DNA of 64,000 bases from Neelides folsomi (taxonomy: Eukaryota; Arthropoda; Collembola; Neelipleona; Neelidae). The stretch is from positions 34,241-98,240 of the forward strand of contig JAQGBZ010000236.1 of the NCBI GenBank assembly GCA_034687125.1. The letters are read 5' to 3'. Every line of letters starts with the position of its first letter. Position 1 is the stretch's first letter. Shown in pieces: positions 34,067-46,879 of this stretch. The notes under the pieces were generated by a model that was not told the DNA's origin, searched no databases, and saw only the letters and a list, made by a program, of their open reading frames with translations. The position numbers and the translations under genes are program-made.

Positions 34067-36690
34067 ATGAAGCCAGTTTTAGTATTTTTATTTGTGATTT
34101 CTTTTGTAAATTCAAATGAATTGAATTCAGTTGATTTAGATTCGCGTTATTCATTACATTGGGAAATCAAAAATGATGAAATTATTTTCGAAGTTACCGC
34201 TCAAACTACAGGTTTCATCGGACTTGGTTTATCCTGGCAGGGCAAAATGGAAGATGCTGATATTTTTGTCGCTGGTGTTTATGATAATGGAACTGGATAT
34301 TTAATGGTATAAAATTTAAATTAATTATAATTAAACATATTCACCAAAATAATAATAATAAATAATATAATTTAAAATTCTCATTTGTAGGATATGCATG
34401 GAATTGGAATAGTCCGACCTGTCCTTGATGTTCAACAGGATTTAAAATTACTCAATTCTTCTCAAAATAACACGCATACTTATGTTAAGTTTTCTCGAAA
34501 ATTAATCACGTGTGATAAAAACGATCTGCCTATTAAAGTAAGAATTATTTTAATTATAATTTTATTCGTGAAAATATCCATGCAATACAATCTTGTTTGT
34601 AGAAGCAATCTTGTCTGATATAAAACAAATCATTGTTCTCAAATATTTAATTTCAGGATGAAACAGCTAAAATTATTTGGAGCTTTGGTTCTACCGATAC
34701 TTTAATATACCATGAATCTAATCGAGGTGTTAGAAGTTTGAATTTATTTGATGGCCCGCCACCTAACCCAGATTTATCAATGTTCGATTTTAATCACAAT
34801 CACTTTTTATTTTTTTATTAAATTTTGATAAACAATAATAAAAATATATTTTAGCTATAAAGTTTGGAACGTTACAAATAACATTATGATGCCAATCAAC
34901 GACACAACTTATTGGTGTTCATTCCACAAAGCGCCAACACTCAAAACTAAACATCATTTAATAGGAGTAATATACACACAACATATTCTATTAATTTATC
35001 ATTGTTAAATATTTTAATTAATGTTTTTAGTTTGAAGTATTTTTGGATGGTGCTGATGCGAAGGAACACACTCACCATGCAGATCTTTACAAATGCGTTG
35101 TCCCCGAAGGACAAAATTCAGATGATGTTTTTGGTGAACATGCGGCCAGTGGTGGTCAGGAATGTTATTATGACCCGAAACCTTATCCAAGGGAACATTG
35201 CGAAATGCTTGAATTCTCATGGGAAATTGGCGGGAATGTTTGTGATTTTAAAAAAATATTAATATTATTTAAACAAATTCAAAACCTATTTTATACTCAA
35301 TAATTCTATCTAATTTCATTATCAATCAGAAGATAATGATAATATCTTTTATTTAAAATAGTTAATGATGTTTCCTGACAATGTTGGAGTTCCGTTTGGC
35401 CTTGTTAAAGACGAATATTTCATGTTAGAACTTCATTACGATAATCCAAACATGGAACAAAAGAAATTTGAAACCGGAATTAGATTTTATTATACTGAAA
35501 AATTGCGGTATTATCCTAAATTTTACTCTAATATTAGTACACCAATTAAAATTAATGAAGTATTAAAAATTTTAAATATTTGAATTTAGTCCCAAAGACG
35601 CAGGTTTTCTTATGGTTAAAAAACACTCCAATTATAAGCTACTCATTCCTCCAAATGCGACCGATTTCCTAATTCCAGCACATTGCTCTTCACATTGTAC
35701 GAATGATTTTCCCAAAGATGGTCTCAACGTCTTTAATGTTAAAGTCCATTCACATTTAGGAGGTAAAATTTGAAAATTCTTGTAATTAAGAAAATTCTAT
35801 TTAATTATTTAAGTTTTAATCTACCAGTTATTAAATATTGTGAATATTAAATGAAAAGGACGAAAAATGAAGGTTCGTCATTTCCGGAACGGTAATGAAC
35901 TCCCTTGGATTGTCAACGATGAACATTATGATTTCAATTACCAACAAAATAAAATGTTAAAAGAAGAATTGAAATTGCTCCCGGGAGATCATTTAACTCT
36001 TGGTTAGAAAAATCCTTAATTAATAAATTAAACATGTAAATTTTGTATGTTAAATATTATCAACTTGGTTAAATTAGTATAGAATCCTAATGGAAATACT
36101 TTTTTATTAGAATGTGTTTACGATTCTAATTGGAAAAAAGGAGAAATTACTCTTGGGGGTTTATCAACACGAGAAGAAATGTGCATTGCGCATTTGCTTT
36201 ATTATCCTTTATTCCCCAATTTCCAAGAATGTGGTTCAAATTACCCGCCAGATACTCTTTTAAATATGTTTGGAATTGAGAAAATTGAGCAGTATGTTAA
36301 AAATTATTTTATTCTCACTATTTGTATATTAATTTATAAATATTTAAAGAATAAAAATGCATTTGGGAATTATTTAATTTCAGGGTGATGTTTCATGCTG
36401 ATCCAGTTGTTGTGAGTCCTCCATTATTAGCTGGCCAAATGTATTCTGAAATTGTTCAATCTTGGAAATGGAACGATGAAACTCGCGCGCAATTTCAAAA
36501 GTGGAATAAAGAACTTGACCAGGAAGTTTTTTGTGGCCCAATCAAAAATCTAAAAACCACGAATTATCCATCTCATGCTAAAGTATATGCCGAGAAAGAT
36601 CAATGTGAATCATCAGCAATTGGAATTGAATTAACATTGTTCGTAAAACTTGCTGTGATTTTATTCTTTTTCTTTGTGAATAATTTATAA
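34067..36690 (+). CDS. DBH-like copper monooxygenase (MOXD1 type)
   Basis: Ten exons (34067-34306, 34391-34537, 34657-34781, 34855-34966, 35031-35237, 35362-35507, 35590-35762, 35859-36002, 36111-36291, 36384-36690) sum to 593 residues. In order: signal peptide; DOMON domain (SLHWEIKNDEIIFEVTAQTT, GFIGLGLS); type II ascorbate-dependent monooxygenase N domain (TTYWCSFHKAP, the copper ligands in HTHHADLYKC); C domain with VHSHLGGRK and the Met ligand region REEMCIAHLLYYP; a C-terminal hydrophobic stretch that may be a membrane anchor. The family hydroxylates small amines or related compounds using copper and ascorbate in the secretory pathway. MOXD1-type members are ER-bound and their substrate is unclear. 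All copper-ligand motifs look intact. Exon 3's donor (AT/GTTCGA) is weak but is the only one that keeps the frame. Confidence 0.88.
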
Positions 36691-36714
36691 TAATGATTTT
36701 AACTTGTAAAAATG

Positions 36715-39499
36715 TTATAAGCGCGTAAAATTATTTTCATCTGATTCTGAAATAATAAATGTGGGTTGAATTTGTTTATTAACTTCTTCGGTATCCTTTC
36801 TATCAGCATCTGGAGAGTTGGATGAATTTGTCGTTTCTTGAAGAATTAAACCGCTTGTTTCTCTCAAGCAAAATGCAAAGAGAGAACCAACGACGCTTAA
36901 AAGAGCAAATGCAAAAAATGGAGCGGACGGCCATCCTTAATTTTTAAGAATTTTCATCAAAATCAATATTATGAAAAATTATTAGTAATTTCTTACTTAA
37001 TCCAAGATAAGCAATTTGAGGGGCCAACACTCTGAAATGAATATCTCAAATATTACCAAGCCTTTATTTCATTTGTTTTAGTTTTAAGGATAATAAAATC
37101 GATTTTTAACACAAGGTTTATTAAAAATTCGATGCAATAAAAATTAAAAATACCCAGCAAGGCAAGCCGCTACACCACAGGCTCCAATCCCAGTCATTCG
37201 AACTTTAAATATGTAACATATTAGAATATATTAGTATTGTTATTATTGTTATAAATAGAAATATATTAAAAAATTCCTTTTTTATTAATTTATAATAAAT
37301 CTATCCTTACCTCCTGTTGGAAAAGATTCACCCTAAAATCAAAAGTAAAATTTTATTATTTTATCAATTTTATCATTTATATTAAAATAAATTAAAATTA
37401 TTTCACAGTTAATAGTCGATTTGCAACTCTTGCTCCAGAAGTACCAAATTTTCCCATGAGGTACAAAAATAAAATTAATAATGGGAAAGAATCATCTTCA
37501 ATCGTCAACTTCAAAATTGAGAGAATAATTAAAAATCCCGCTGATAAACTCATAAAACTAACGCTCGTTTTTCGTCTTCCAATTCTTAACAATAAAGAAA
37601 ATTAACATAACTTTAATAAAATTTAAAATAATTTTTATAGGCTTTTTATAAAAATTACAATTAAAATGATATTTTAAATTAACCTGTTTATGACCATGAG
37701 CGTTGATGGATATCCTAGAGATTCAGCAATTCCCATATAAACCACATTAAGATAAGGATCCCCTTTCAGATTCTTCACATTGAATGAAATGCCAAAGAAG
37801 CAAATTGCCCAAGATGCCCAAATAAGCATTAAACAAATTGTTGTCCTTCTCAGCGTTTTCTCCTTCATTAAATGGAAAACGGTGAGTTTTGCCGCTTTGC
37901 CGTCTTCGTTTTTAGTCTCCTTGCTAGCAATGTATTCCACGCTGGCTAAACTTATGGAATCCTTCTTGTTCATTTTGCTCATTATGGTGAAAACTTTGTG
38001 GGCTTCTTTTACATTTCCTTGTCTTAAGAGGAATCTTGGGCTTTCGGGTAACAAACTTTGAAAATGAGAAAAATAAATTTTTATTGGTAAATATAGTTAG
38101 TTAATACTATGTATATTCGTTAAAGTCACAGTAAAAATACTCACGGGAAAATAACGATGATGAGTGCAAAGGGTGCAGTTGTTACCCAAATTAAGTTTCT
38201 CCAATTAGAAAATAAATAAGCTAAAGGTCCCATCATGATAATGGCAATTCCAAAGGGACTCAAAGCTGCCGGAATTGTCCTCCACTTAATTGGCATGAAT
38301 TCGATTGGATAGATCGTCGTTGTGCTAAAGAATCCTAATTATAACAAAATGATTATAAAAGTACTTATATACCATATATGTACTCTAAATATTAAGCTAT
38401 TAAATATCTACTTGTATATTATGTAAAAAGTGATATCTAATTTGTAATTAAACGTTACCAGAAAATCCAAATCCTGAGAGGAATCTTCCCGCGGCATACA
38501 TGTAAGGAGAAATTGCTGACGCAGACACACAGTTCCCCAATGTCATCATGAATACGGAGGATAAGTAAGATTTTTTTCTCCCATACCTGCACATGTCAAT
38601 TAATTAACAATTATGTCCTTAAATTATTTGAAAATTTAAATGATCTTTATTTTATTAGATACTTAAAGTGATTTGGTTTATTTAAGAAATACCAATCTGA
38701 TATTTGAGCAGCAAATAAATTTCCTATAAACAATATCATTATGTTATATGGTTTATCGATTAAAATAATTATTCCAACAATTTAGACAGCTATGCTTTAA
38801 GAGTGAATTTACCTAATCCCATTCCAGCCATTTGTAGTGTAGTTGTAAAGTCTGACACCCATGAAGATTCGCAAACCAAATTCCACTATAAAATGAGAAG
38901 GCTTTTATTTTAAATAATAGATTGATATTATAATATTGCGTCAATTGTTATGCTTATGTTTGTATATTCTTATTCTTATTTATGAAACTTATTTTATTTC
39001 ATTTTGAAAATTGTAGGAGAAACAAGTTCCATAAGTTAATTACTTCTGCGACAATGGATGTTGGAGGAGCATAAAGCGTAGAATTACAATTGCAAACTTC
39101 TGAATAAGGAATCGTTTCATTCCCACAAAACCAAATCTTAGGAACCGAGCCTAAACATTAAAGGCTTGAACATAAGATATTAAATAAAATATCTCGTAAA
39201 AATAAATTCTCGTTTACCTGTAAATACCGCAATGAATCCCATGAAAGCTCCCGGAATTTCCAATGCGAGTATAAGGATCAAAACATATATTTGAAATTTT
39301 CCGAATCCACCTTTGGTAATTCATAAAATTTTAAAAATTCAATTTACAGGTATTGAAAATCATTTTATATCTAATTATATGTAGATATTTGAAACAAAGA
39401 ATTAATTGATTGTTCAAATTAATTTAAACTTAAAAATTTACCCAATTTATCGAGAATATCTTCAAAGGTTTCAAGCGATTTTTCCACCTTCACAGCCAT
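36715..39499 (-). CDS. SLC22-type organic ion transporter (MFS)
   Basis: Thirteen exons on the minus strand (39442-39499, 39218-39310, 39044-39150, 38813-38885, 38693-38723, 38459-38586, 38145-38334, 37684-38055, 37407-37584, 37311-37332, 37154-37202, 36997-37031, 36715-36935) give 518 residues. Family marks: N-terminal KVEKSLETFEDILDKLGGFG; an extracellular loop with paired Cys between helices 1 and 2; WNLVCESSWVSD; the MFS loop ISDWYGRKKS; LPESPRFLLRQGNVKEA after helix 6; RIGRRKTS; and ESFPTGVRMTGIGACGV. Twelve helices are expected, with both termini cytosolic. SLC22 carriers move organic cations, anions or carnitine across the plasma membrane; the substrate cannot be predicted. The glycosylation-bearing loop is shorter than in vertebrate OCTs. 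Two exons are tiny (22 and 31 bases). Confidence 0.88.
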
Positions 39500-40657
39500 T
39501 TCCAAGTTTAAGTTGAGAGAGGTAAGGAACGATGTGAAAGAATTCTTCCTCAGCTTAATTTACCACCATTGAAATTAAATATACGAACGTTTTAAAACAA
39601 TGATGAAAAGAAGATTTGAAAGTGAGATCATTGTAATATATGAAATTTTATACGTCATTTGGAAAACTTCAAAGGAAAACCGCTTTAAGGATTGAAGTTG
39701 GAATAAATAAATTTTTAATAAATTTTTTAATTCTATCATTCAACATTCAGTTCAATCATTTATTTTCCTGGGAGTTAACAACTTGTAAGTTTAGATAAAA
39801 AGAATATAAGAACGCATCATTATTTTCGTTGACGTTCGTAGAATACATACATGTTTAGCTATGCATAGTACAGTTACAAATATATTTTCTATACTATAAG
39901 ATAGTTAAATTTCAAATTTTTATGTATCAGTATATTAAAGCATGGATAGAAATTGTAAACTTGACTTTAATGTTTACATAAATAAATACATAGAATCTAG
40001 TATATAAACTGTTACACATCTCTATCTTAATCTCTCAATGGTTGTTGAAATTGAGAAGTATAAAAATGCTGATGTCGGGAAACTTGTCATATGATTCATT
40101 CATAGTGTTTAGCTAATATTAAAATTACATTAATTATTACATTAAAACATTAACAATCTTCACGATTCTACATACTTTTTATTTAATCGTTAGTTGAGCT
40201 ATAATGTTAAAAATATTGTCTATCTTTCTTACACTTAATTCTTATTGCTGAAACTGCTGATGAATCTAATTATCTGACATTGACTTGTGATTGTTAAATG
40301 TTTTATGGAAAATGACGAATAAATTGTTTTGAAAACAATTGAATACGTGATAAATCTTCTGTTGAATTATTGAACTCTCTAATCTCTGTCTGGAAAAATT
40401 CGTCAGCCAAACGCTTATATCCCAATTTCCCAATATGTAATTGAAGAATTATTATATGAATAAAAAGGCATAGAAATTACTTGAATGATGATCAATTTGT
40501 TTATTTTTAAAATGGGATTAATTTTATAAATAAATTAGTGTATTTTCTCATTATATTATATCATTAATATACCTAGTTAAATCAATAGACGCTTATTTAT
40601 ACACTTTAAACACATAAATTAAATGTATTACCTTGATGGTAGTTAAATTAATTAGTA
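39500..40657. other. Divergent intergenic region
   Basis: It lies between the minus-strand transporter and the plus-strand rolling-stone gene. AT-rich, with no supported coding or repeat structure. Confidence 0.45.
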
Positions 40658-42279
40658 ATGTCCCAATGTTTACCAATTCGGGATCGAATCCCAGAGAAGA
40701 AATTCGAAAAACTTAATGGAACTGCTCCTAAACGATCCTTTTGCTTGGCTCAATTTTTCATAGAATTTCGATGGATTTTTTTCAAGAACCAACTTTCTTT
40801 GCTGGCACTTTCCCAGGAAAATTTTCTCCGATTTGAAGTGATTTACTCATTTAGATAATTTCTAAGCATGTTTAATTTTTTAGTACTTGAAAAATCAGAT
40901 TTCTACTATTATTTTTTGTACTTATGTTATGTTTCATTATAAAGTAAATGTATTATTATAAATTGCATAATGCTTTATAGTATGAACGAAGTTTGAAAAT
41001 TCCCTCCTGGCGGTACACCCTTTATCGTGCATGGTTCTTCGCTACAATAGCAGCCATTTTTGGAACTTCAATTTACGATGACTCAGAGGCAGACAATTGG
41101 CGGCTTTATTTCATTTACTTGACGCATTGGGCTTTGGTCACTCAAATCATTTATAGTTTTGTTTATTTCATCCGTCTCCTCATTGGGCTCAAAGGAAGAA
41201 GCAACAATGAACGGCGGGTGCTTCAACTCACAAGTTCAATCCAAGTTGAAGAATTCCCTCCGCACAATGTTGAAAGTGAGAAGGTCAAACAAAGCAATCG
41301 ATTCAGTGCGATGAAATTTCTCGATGGCTTCATTTGGCTCTTTTTCATTTTGAGTCAAACTTATCCGCATGGAGTCACAATAGGATTCTGGACGGCCGTT
41401 TATCCATCAATTGGTAAGATTTAAATTAATTAATTGGTTTATTAATTAATAATTTAATTTAATTTCAGCTCATATGGAATCGACAACATGTCAAAAAGTG
41501 AAGTTATTTGAAGTTCACGGCCTCAATTCTGTTTTAGCTATTGTGGATCTCATGGTTGTGGCCATCCCATTAAGATCTTGTCAAGTAGTTTATGTCATTA
41601 TCCTTTCGGAGATTTATTTATTATTCACGTAAGTCAAATAGAATTAAAAATCAATTATAAATACATTTTCAAGCAATAATAAACATAGTGCATTAGTATA
41701 AATTATGAAAACTTAGTTATGCATGATTTAGAATACAATTTAGAATATTTATGTATTATGTATACCAATACATAATTACATTGTATTCCAATTAATTATT
41801 TTAATCGACTTTCAAGGTTGATTTACCATTATGCTGGTGGCCATTATTACGACCCTAACCATGACTATATTTATTCAATTCTCGAGTGGGAAAATGTCGA
41901 GTTGACAAGTTGTTTTGCTATCTTCAACATTGTCCCGTGCGTCATTCTTTTCTTCATGGTTTGGTTGGGTGCCTGGGGAAGAATGAAAATTGCGACTCGA
42001 GTCAAGAAGCAAGACGTTCTTTATGAAAATGTTTTTTGGTACCGAGAGAGATTGGAGGGAAAGAAGAATTCCGAAATTTGCCATCCAAATAAATCAAGTA
42101 CAGAGAATGACTTGGAGAGTGAAAAGAAAGAAATGGAATATAGTTCAATGACAAATCCAATGTTGGTCAAGAAAGAAGGAGACGAAGAAGAGACAAAAGA
42201 ACAAATCCCCAATGAAACGATTAAATTTGAAGTTACTCAAGATAGAGCTGAAATTGACCCAGAAAATTCTCCTAGTTAG
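40658..42279 (+). CDS. rost: Rolling stone-like multi-pass membrane protein
   Basis: Four exons (40658-40837, 40981-41413, 41469-41628, 41817-42279) give 411 residues. The core matches the rolling stone family: PSWRYTLYRAWFFATIAAIF; NWRLYFIYLTHWALVTQIIY; VHGLNSVLAIVDLMVVAIP; and EIYLLFTLIYHYAGGHYYDP followed by IYSILEW. About six to seven membrane helices are seen. In Drosophila, rolling stone acts at the plasma membrane in myoblast fusion; relatives in other arthropods have no assigned role. The C-terminal tail of about 100 residues is long and charged (KKEGDEEETKEQ), presumably cytosolic. There is no classical signal peptide, as in the family. Confidence 0.82.
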
Positions 42280-42643
42280 CAATGTAAAAGTGAAAGCATT
42301 TGGGTTGTGAATGGATTAAAATTAAAATGATATATGAAATGAATTGGCATTTCTGATTATTTATTAAAGATTGATTTTTCCTGCTCAAAATTGCATACAC
42401 GACAACACAACAACCCTTTTAATATTTATGTATCACAACTTCAAGGGCATGAATCACCATATAAGAGTACAAAAATTTGAAAATCTATTTAGATGACACA
42501 AGAACACAATAAGAGTCTTTCCATTAAAAAAATAATGATGTTTATTAATATCCATTTATACGTCAGTCATCGTTAAATAAATATCATTTAATATTTATTT
42601 TTTGTTTTAATCCTACCCTGTATGTAGTATGTTATATGTACAA

Positions 42644-42713
42644 GGTGGTCAAGCGTTAACACTTTTTTACCCATAGCAACGTGTATTAAAAAGAGTGTTA
42701 ACTCGGCACCACC
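42644..42713. repeat. Imperfect 70-bp inverted repeat
   Basis: The left arm GGTGGTCAAGCGTTAACAC pairs with the right arm, whose complement is GGTGGTGCCGAGTTAACAC. The loop is AT-rich with a central CCATAGCAACG. It may be a tiny MITE, but no target duplication is evident. Confidence 0.6.
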
Positions 42714-42927
42714 CGATATATTACGTTTAGAATAAATAGACTTTTTAAATTAATTTATTAATAATCAATAATGATAAATTATGGAAAAGTAATATTTGAT
42801 AAACAACGTAAACACCTCTTTATAAAATTCCGGTTGCTGCATGTTGCATCATTAACACCTCTCTTTTGAAGTGACAAAAAGTAAATTTACTTAAAACTTT
42901 AATTTTGACAAGCTCTGAAAGTTCAGA

Positions 42928-42935
42928 TATAAAAG
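42928..42935 (+). promoter_or_regulatory. TATA box candidate of the small gene
   Basis: TATAAAAG is a near-perfect TATA element about 87 bases upstream of the ATG at 43015, leaving room for a start site about 30 bases downstream and a short leader. It is one of few clear TATA boxes in the window. Confidence 0.5.
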
Positions 42936-43014
42936 GGTCTGCATATTGCCATTATTTTTTTCTTGACAAACTCGATTCTCAATTTAGTCTTTTTTAAATA
43001 AAATTGCAGAAATC

Positions 43015-43506
43015 ATGGCTAAAAGGTTATTAAAAATAAATAATTTACACGTAATGCATAATTATATATCTACATGAAATATACATGTACAAATTAATTG
43101 CAAAAAACAATAATTTGTTTTAGAAGGACGCTTGCAGAAGATTACATTACCAAACCAATTCCGGCTGGAGTGGTTTGGGCCATTTTGAATTTGAGAAGTC
43201 ATAAGCTAACTGAAAGTATGATGGAGGAATTTAATGGATACTATGCCGAAGTTAAGGAAAAATTGAAAGATACTGGATTTACGAAGATCAAAGAACTTAC
43301 AAACTCATTTGAACGGAAGTATGAAGAGTTTCCAACGGAAACGGAGTTAAGAGAATTAAATAGAAGCATAAGAAAGGCTTGAGCTTTTACTTGAAAATGA
43401 AAAGAGAAAGATTTATTATTCAATCAGTTATAGATTTAAACCACCGGATGATTTGGAAGACTTCGATGGTTTGGAAATCATATTTGGTGATAATGATGAA
43501 ATATAA
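43015..43506 (+). CDS. Small unrecognised protein with a +1 frame change
   Basis: Exon 1 (43015-43025) and exon 2 (from 43124) join in phase. The zero frame runs 89 residues to a TGA at 43380-43382 (MAKRRTLAEDYITKPIP…, helical, rich in Lys and Glu). The sequence around the stop is AAG GCT TGA GCT. If the reader skips one base there, it continues with ELLLENEKRKIYYSISYRF and an acidic end (PPDDLEDFDGLEIIFGDNDE) to a TAA at 43504-43506, about 131 residues in all. Protein-like composition on both sides suggests one original gene. A single-base indel (pseudogene or assembly error) is the simplest reason. A programmed +1 shift of the antizyme kind at GCU-UGA is possible, but the protein does not resemble antizyme. 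The family is not recognised. Confidence 0.5.
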
Positions 43507-43922
43507 GGAAAATTAAAAAAAATAGTAATGCAATAGGCAATAGGCAATAGTATGCTGATGTTAATATATGTATGTAGTAATGTAGTTATTATATGTTATA
43601 CAGTAATATCTAATTGTAAGTAACGTTTGCAAAAATGTGTTTTAACTTTTAAATTGGCCTTTTAGAATATTATAAAGCACCTTAGATTTTAAAATGAGTT
43701 TCCAAGTGTATTATTTGAATAGGTTTATTTTGTAAAAATAAAAAATTCAATTTTAATCGGAAAATTTTGTGATGGATTTTGTTTTCAATTTTGTATCACG
43801 TTATTTCTTGTATTGAATTTGTGAAATTCCTAAATAAAAATGAGCAATTGTCTAATTGCATAAAGTTCGTGTATAAATAGCATATTGTAGAAGTTTTAAG
43901 TTCAAAATAAATACTATTAATT
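43507..43922. other. Short intergenic spacer
   Basis: Nothing is seen beyond AT-rich sequence. It separates the small gene from the second leucine-rich family member. Confidence 0.5.
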
Positions 43923-46108
43923 ATGTATCATTCAATGGAGACCATGAGCAATAACGATCCTCAGAGCGACAGCGACAGCGACGAAATTCCAAATGAAGAT
44001 GCTAATGAAATCTTTCGACCCGAAACACACCCTTTTTCGATTTTGCTTGTAACAAAAATATAAATTTAATAAATTACTAAAATCAATGAGTATACAAAAA
44101 TCAATAAATATCCTTTAAATCATCTAAAGATTTACTAACTCATGAAAATAATATATGTTAATTATGCAATAAAATTTAATTTTCTTAATTTACTTTCCTG
44201 TAATTGTTTCTTAATTGAATAAAGATTGTAAGGAAGATTTTGGGGAATTTGGAAGGAAGTTCCCTTTTGAACGCACGGCTCGTCAATTTCATCTTTCACT
44301 ACGAAGCCACAGAAATGATCCGAGAGAATTTGTCCATGAAGAAAGTTGTAGTTTTCCGGACCCAATGCGATGTTGCACGCTATGCAGAAAACTCCAAATT
44401 CACTTCAATCATTGACTCCTTTGAATTGAACTCACGGGAAACGGACTTTCCCAAAGTTGACTTCCGGGACGACACTTTTAAAAATTTTGTCAATGTGGCG
44501 GGAAATAATGTGAAATTCCTTGACATTTCCAATTATTTTCTGGACCTCCTCGACTTTGGGGTTTACAACAACAGGATAGATTTGGATTTGGATTGGGCTA
44601 ACACAATGCCTGCGGAATTGCTCGAGAGATTCTTATTGGAACTTTTCCCCAACTTGGTCAAACTGGCTGTGAACGAAATTATTTACCATCCAACTCAACA
44701 TCAATTAATTTTTCGAAGTGAACCAGAGAGGAAATGGATGTATCCAAATCACCAAGCAGTTTCACTCGAAATCCTCGCTCTCACATTGCGGAACGGAAAT
44801 CCTCATGAGCTTTGTGTAATTTCTGATGAAATTTTCAAAATGGCTCCGAACCTCCAAGAGGTTTCTATCAATGTCGAAGACGACGAAAACCCTGAGTTTA
44901 ATGGGATTGTCCAAAAGATGATGAAAGCAATTTCCAGTTTTGCTCCTTCAGTTCGTGTCTTCAAATACCAAACATCTTGTTTTCAATTCCATAATTTAAA
45001 CGGCCAACTTGAGGATTATCAAAATTTGGCGCTCAATTGCCTCTCGTTTAATTATCGTTGGTTGTAAGTTGATTTAATAATAATTAATAATTCATCAACT
45101 TATAAACTATTATGAATATAAAATAAGAATAAGAAATTATTTATTAAGTATTATTTAAAATTTATATTTTAATTAGCTAAATTCATTAGTGAATAAAATT
45201 TTAAATATAATTACAGAGAGTTTCCTGTACACCATAGAAGACGAATTACATTTTTGGAACAATTGACTCCTCTGCCAACCACAGTAGAAGAATTCCATTT
45301 AACTTCCCCTGAAACTTTCTTTGATGTTGGGGCTGACGAGATTGTGGTCACATCAGTAGAAAGACTGTATCAGCTCATTCCTTTTAAATTCAAATTACTT
45401 AAGATCCTTGAATTGACCATTGATGATTTGATCGGCCCATCGGATCAATTCTATGAAAAGATCAATTTGGAATTTCCACTTCTTGAGGATTTTACAACGT
45501 CGCTTTTGCCTCTTCCGGATGAAGACAAACACAGTTTTGAGTGGAAAAAACTGAAAAGGATTCATTTTTGGGGCTCAAAAATCCGGAGCGATTCGTTTGA
45601 AGACATCGTGAAAGTCTTTCGGTCCCTACAAAGTATTTCGGGAGATGTGAAGGAATTCAAATTGACGATAAGTTCCGAGTTTTTCGGACTCCGGGGGAGG
45701 ATTTTAGCTTATCCTGTCTTAATCTGGCTTGGACAAAGATGGGAAAATGTGAAGAAGATGAGAATTGCGGTTTCTAAATCATATTGGGTGAAGGGAGAGA
45801 AGGAAAAATGGTTGGGGATTTCTTCAATTGAGGAATTGACTGACGAGTTAGGGAATTTCTCATCTCGAAAAATCACCAGGATGAATTTTGCCGCACTTTT
45901 CAATCGATGGGAATTTACGGAAATCCATCCTGTGAACCATGAGTTGGATTTTTTCAAATGGCTGCTCAGAACTTTTCCAAGACATGGATTGATGGTAAAT
46001 GTAATTATGACGATTGCAGTTGGACTTCAAATTGGAACATTTAGCATCTTTCCTTATGGGTTTCTCAATGAAGTGTACACAATTCAAGATATGAAGTTCA
46101 ACACTTAA
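43923..46108 (+). CDS. F-box-like / leucine-rich repeat protein, family copy 2
   Basis: Three exons (43923-44048, 44225-45063, 45217-46108) give 618 residues. Exon 1 encodes an acidic, disordered start (SDSDSDEIPNEDANE). Exon 2 opens with the F-box-like IVRKILGNLEGSSLLNARLV and goes on to leucine-rich segments (LFPNLVKLAVNEI; APNLQEVSINVE). Exon 3 contains LLKILELTIDDLIGP and the family block YPVLIWLGQRWENV, YWVKGEKEKWLGISSIEELT and a GNFSSRKITRMN segment. Intron phases 0 and 2 match the other copies. It is presumably intracellular; a substrate-adaptor function is inferred only from the F-box-like start. In this copy the tail extends past the family block by about 70 residues. Confidence 0.75.
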
Positions 46109-46879
46109 TACAATTATATTTAAGAAATTAATAACATTATTAATTAAGCTATTTATATTAATTCAAAATAAATTTTATTTGTCCATTTGTATTTAGTAAT
46201 TAAATACTAGCTGAATTGAATTATTTTATCTATTAAAACATTGAAAGTCAAAATAAATGACATTAATGGACTAATATTTAACATTATTTTAAATCATCTA
46301 CATTCATTATTCATTGTATTTCTTGTTTGATCAAATAAAAGCTTGGAATTTAGGAAAAACTTTTATTCATGCTAACTATGCGAAAGCTCATATCATGCCC
46401 AATAGGAATATTTAATGGGCAATAAGAGAAAATAAAATTTTCTTAAGCTAACCCATGTTATAATAATAAATGGGGATTCAAATTATACTTCTCTATATAA
46501 AATCATTTTATAATTCTTTTCTCGATAAAGTCGATTTATATATATATATATATATAATTTAACTTACATTAATTCAGTATTTACCAATGCAATTGGTAAA
46601 CAAATTACAAATCTTTTTGATCTTTTTTGCTTTTATGGGAAACACGGAACTTTGTTATAAAATTGCACAATTAAATTTGAATTGAATAATTAATTTTTAT
46701 AAAATTAAATATGATTAAATTATAAAATTAAAAAGTGTATATAAATAGGATCCTTCCTCTAAAAAGATATAAAAAGGTAGTCAAAATAATTTATTTTAAT
46801 GTTAGCGAAATCTTATATTCAATGAATTTTAACTAATTATACTATATGTATTAATAATTTTGTTGTAAGACAGGGTAAA
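46109..46879. other. Intergenic spacer with (TA)n microsatellite
   Basis: AT-rich. A pure TA run of about 20 bases lies at 46537-46556. No gene is supported. Confidence 0.5.

Larger units (their letters stand above)
42280..43014. other. Intergenic region with hairpin and promoter
   Basis: The region contains the inverted repeat at 42644-42713 and a TATA-like box at 42928. No open frame is supported. Confidence 0.5.

Noticed and set aside
42644..42713. Hairpin considered as an RNA gene or terminator
   Set aside because: No conserved RNA features; an imperfect inverted repeat of transposon type is simpler.
43370..43400. Small gene considered as ornithine decarboxylase antizyme
   Set aside because: The site arrangement is similar, but neither frame resembles the antizyme C-terminal domain.
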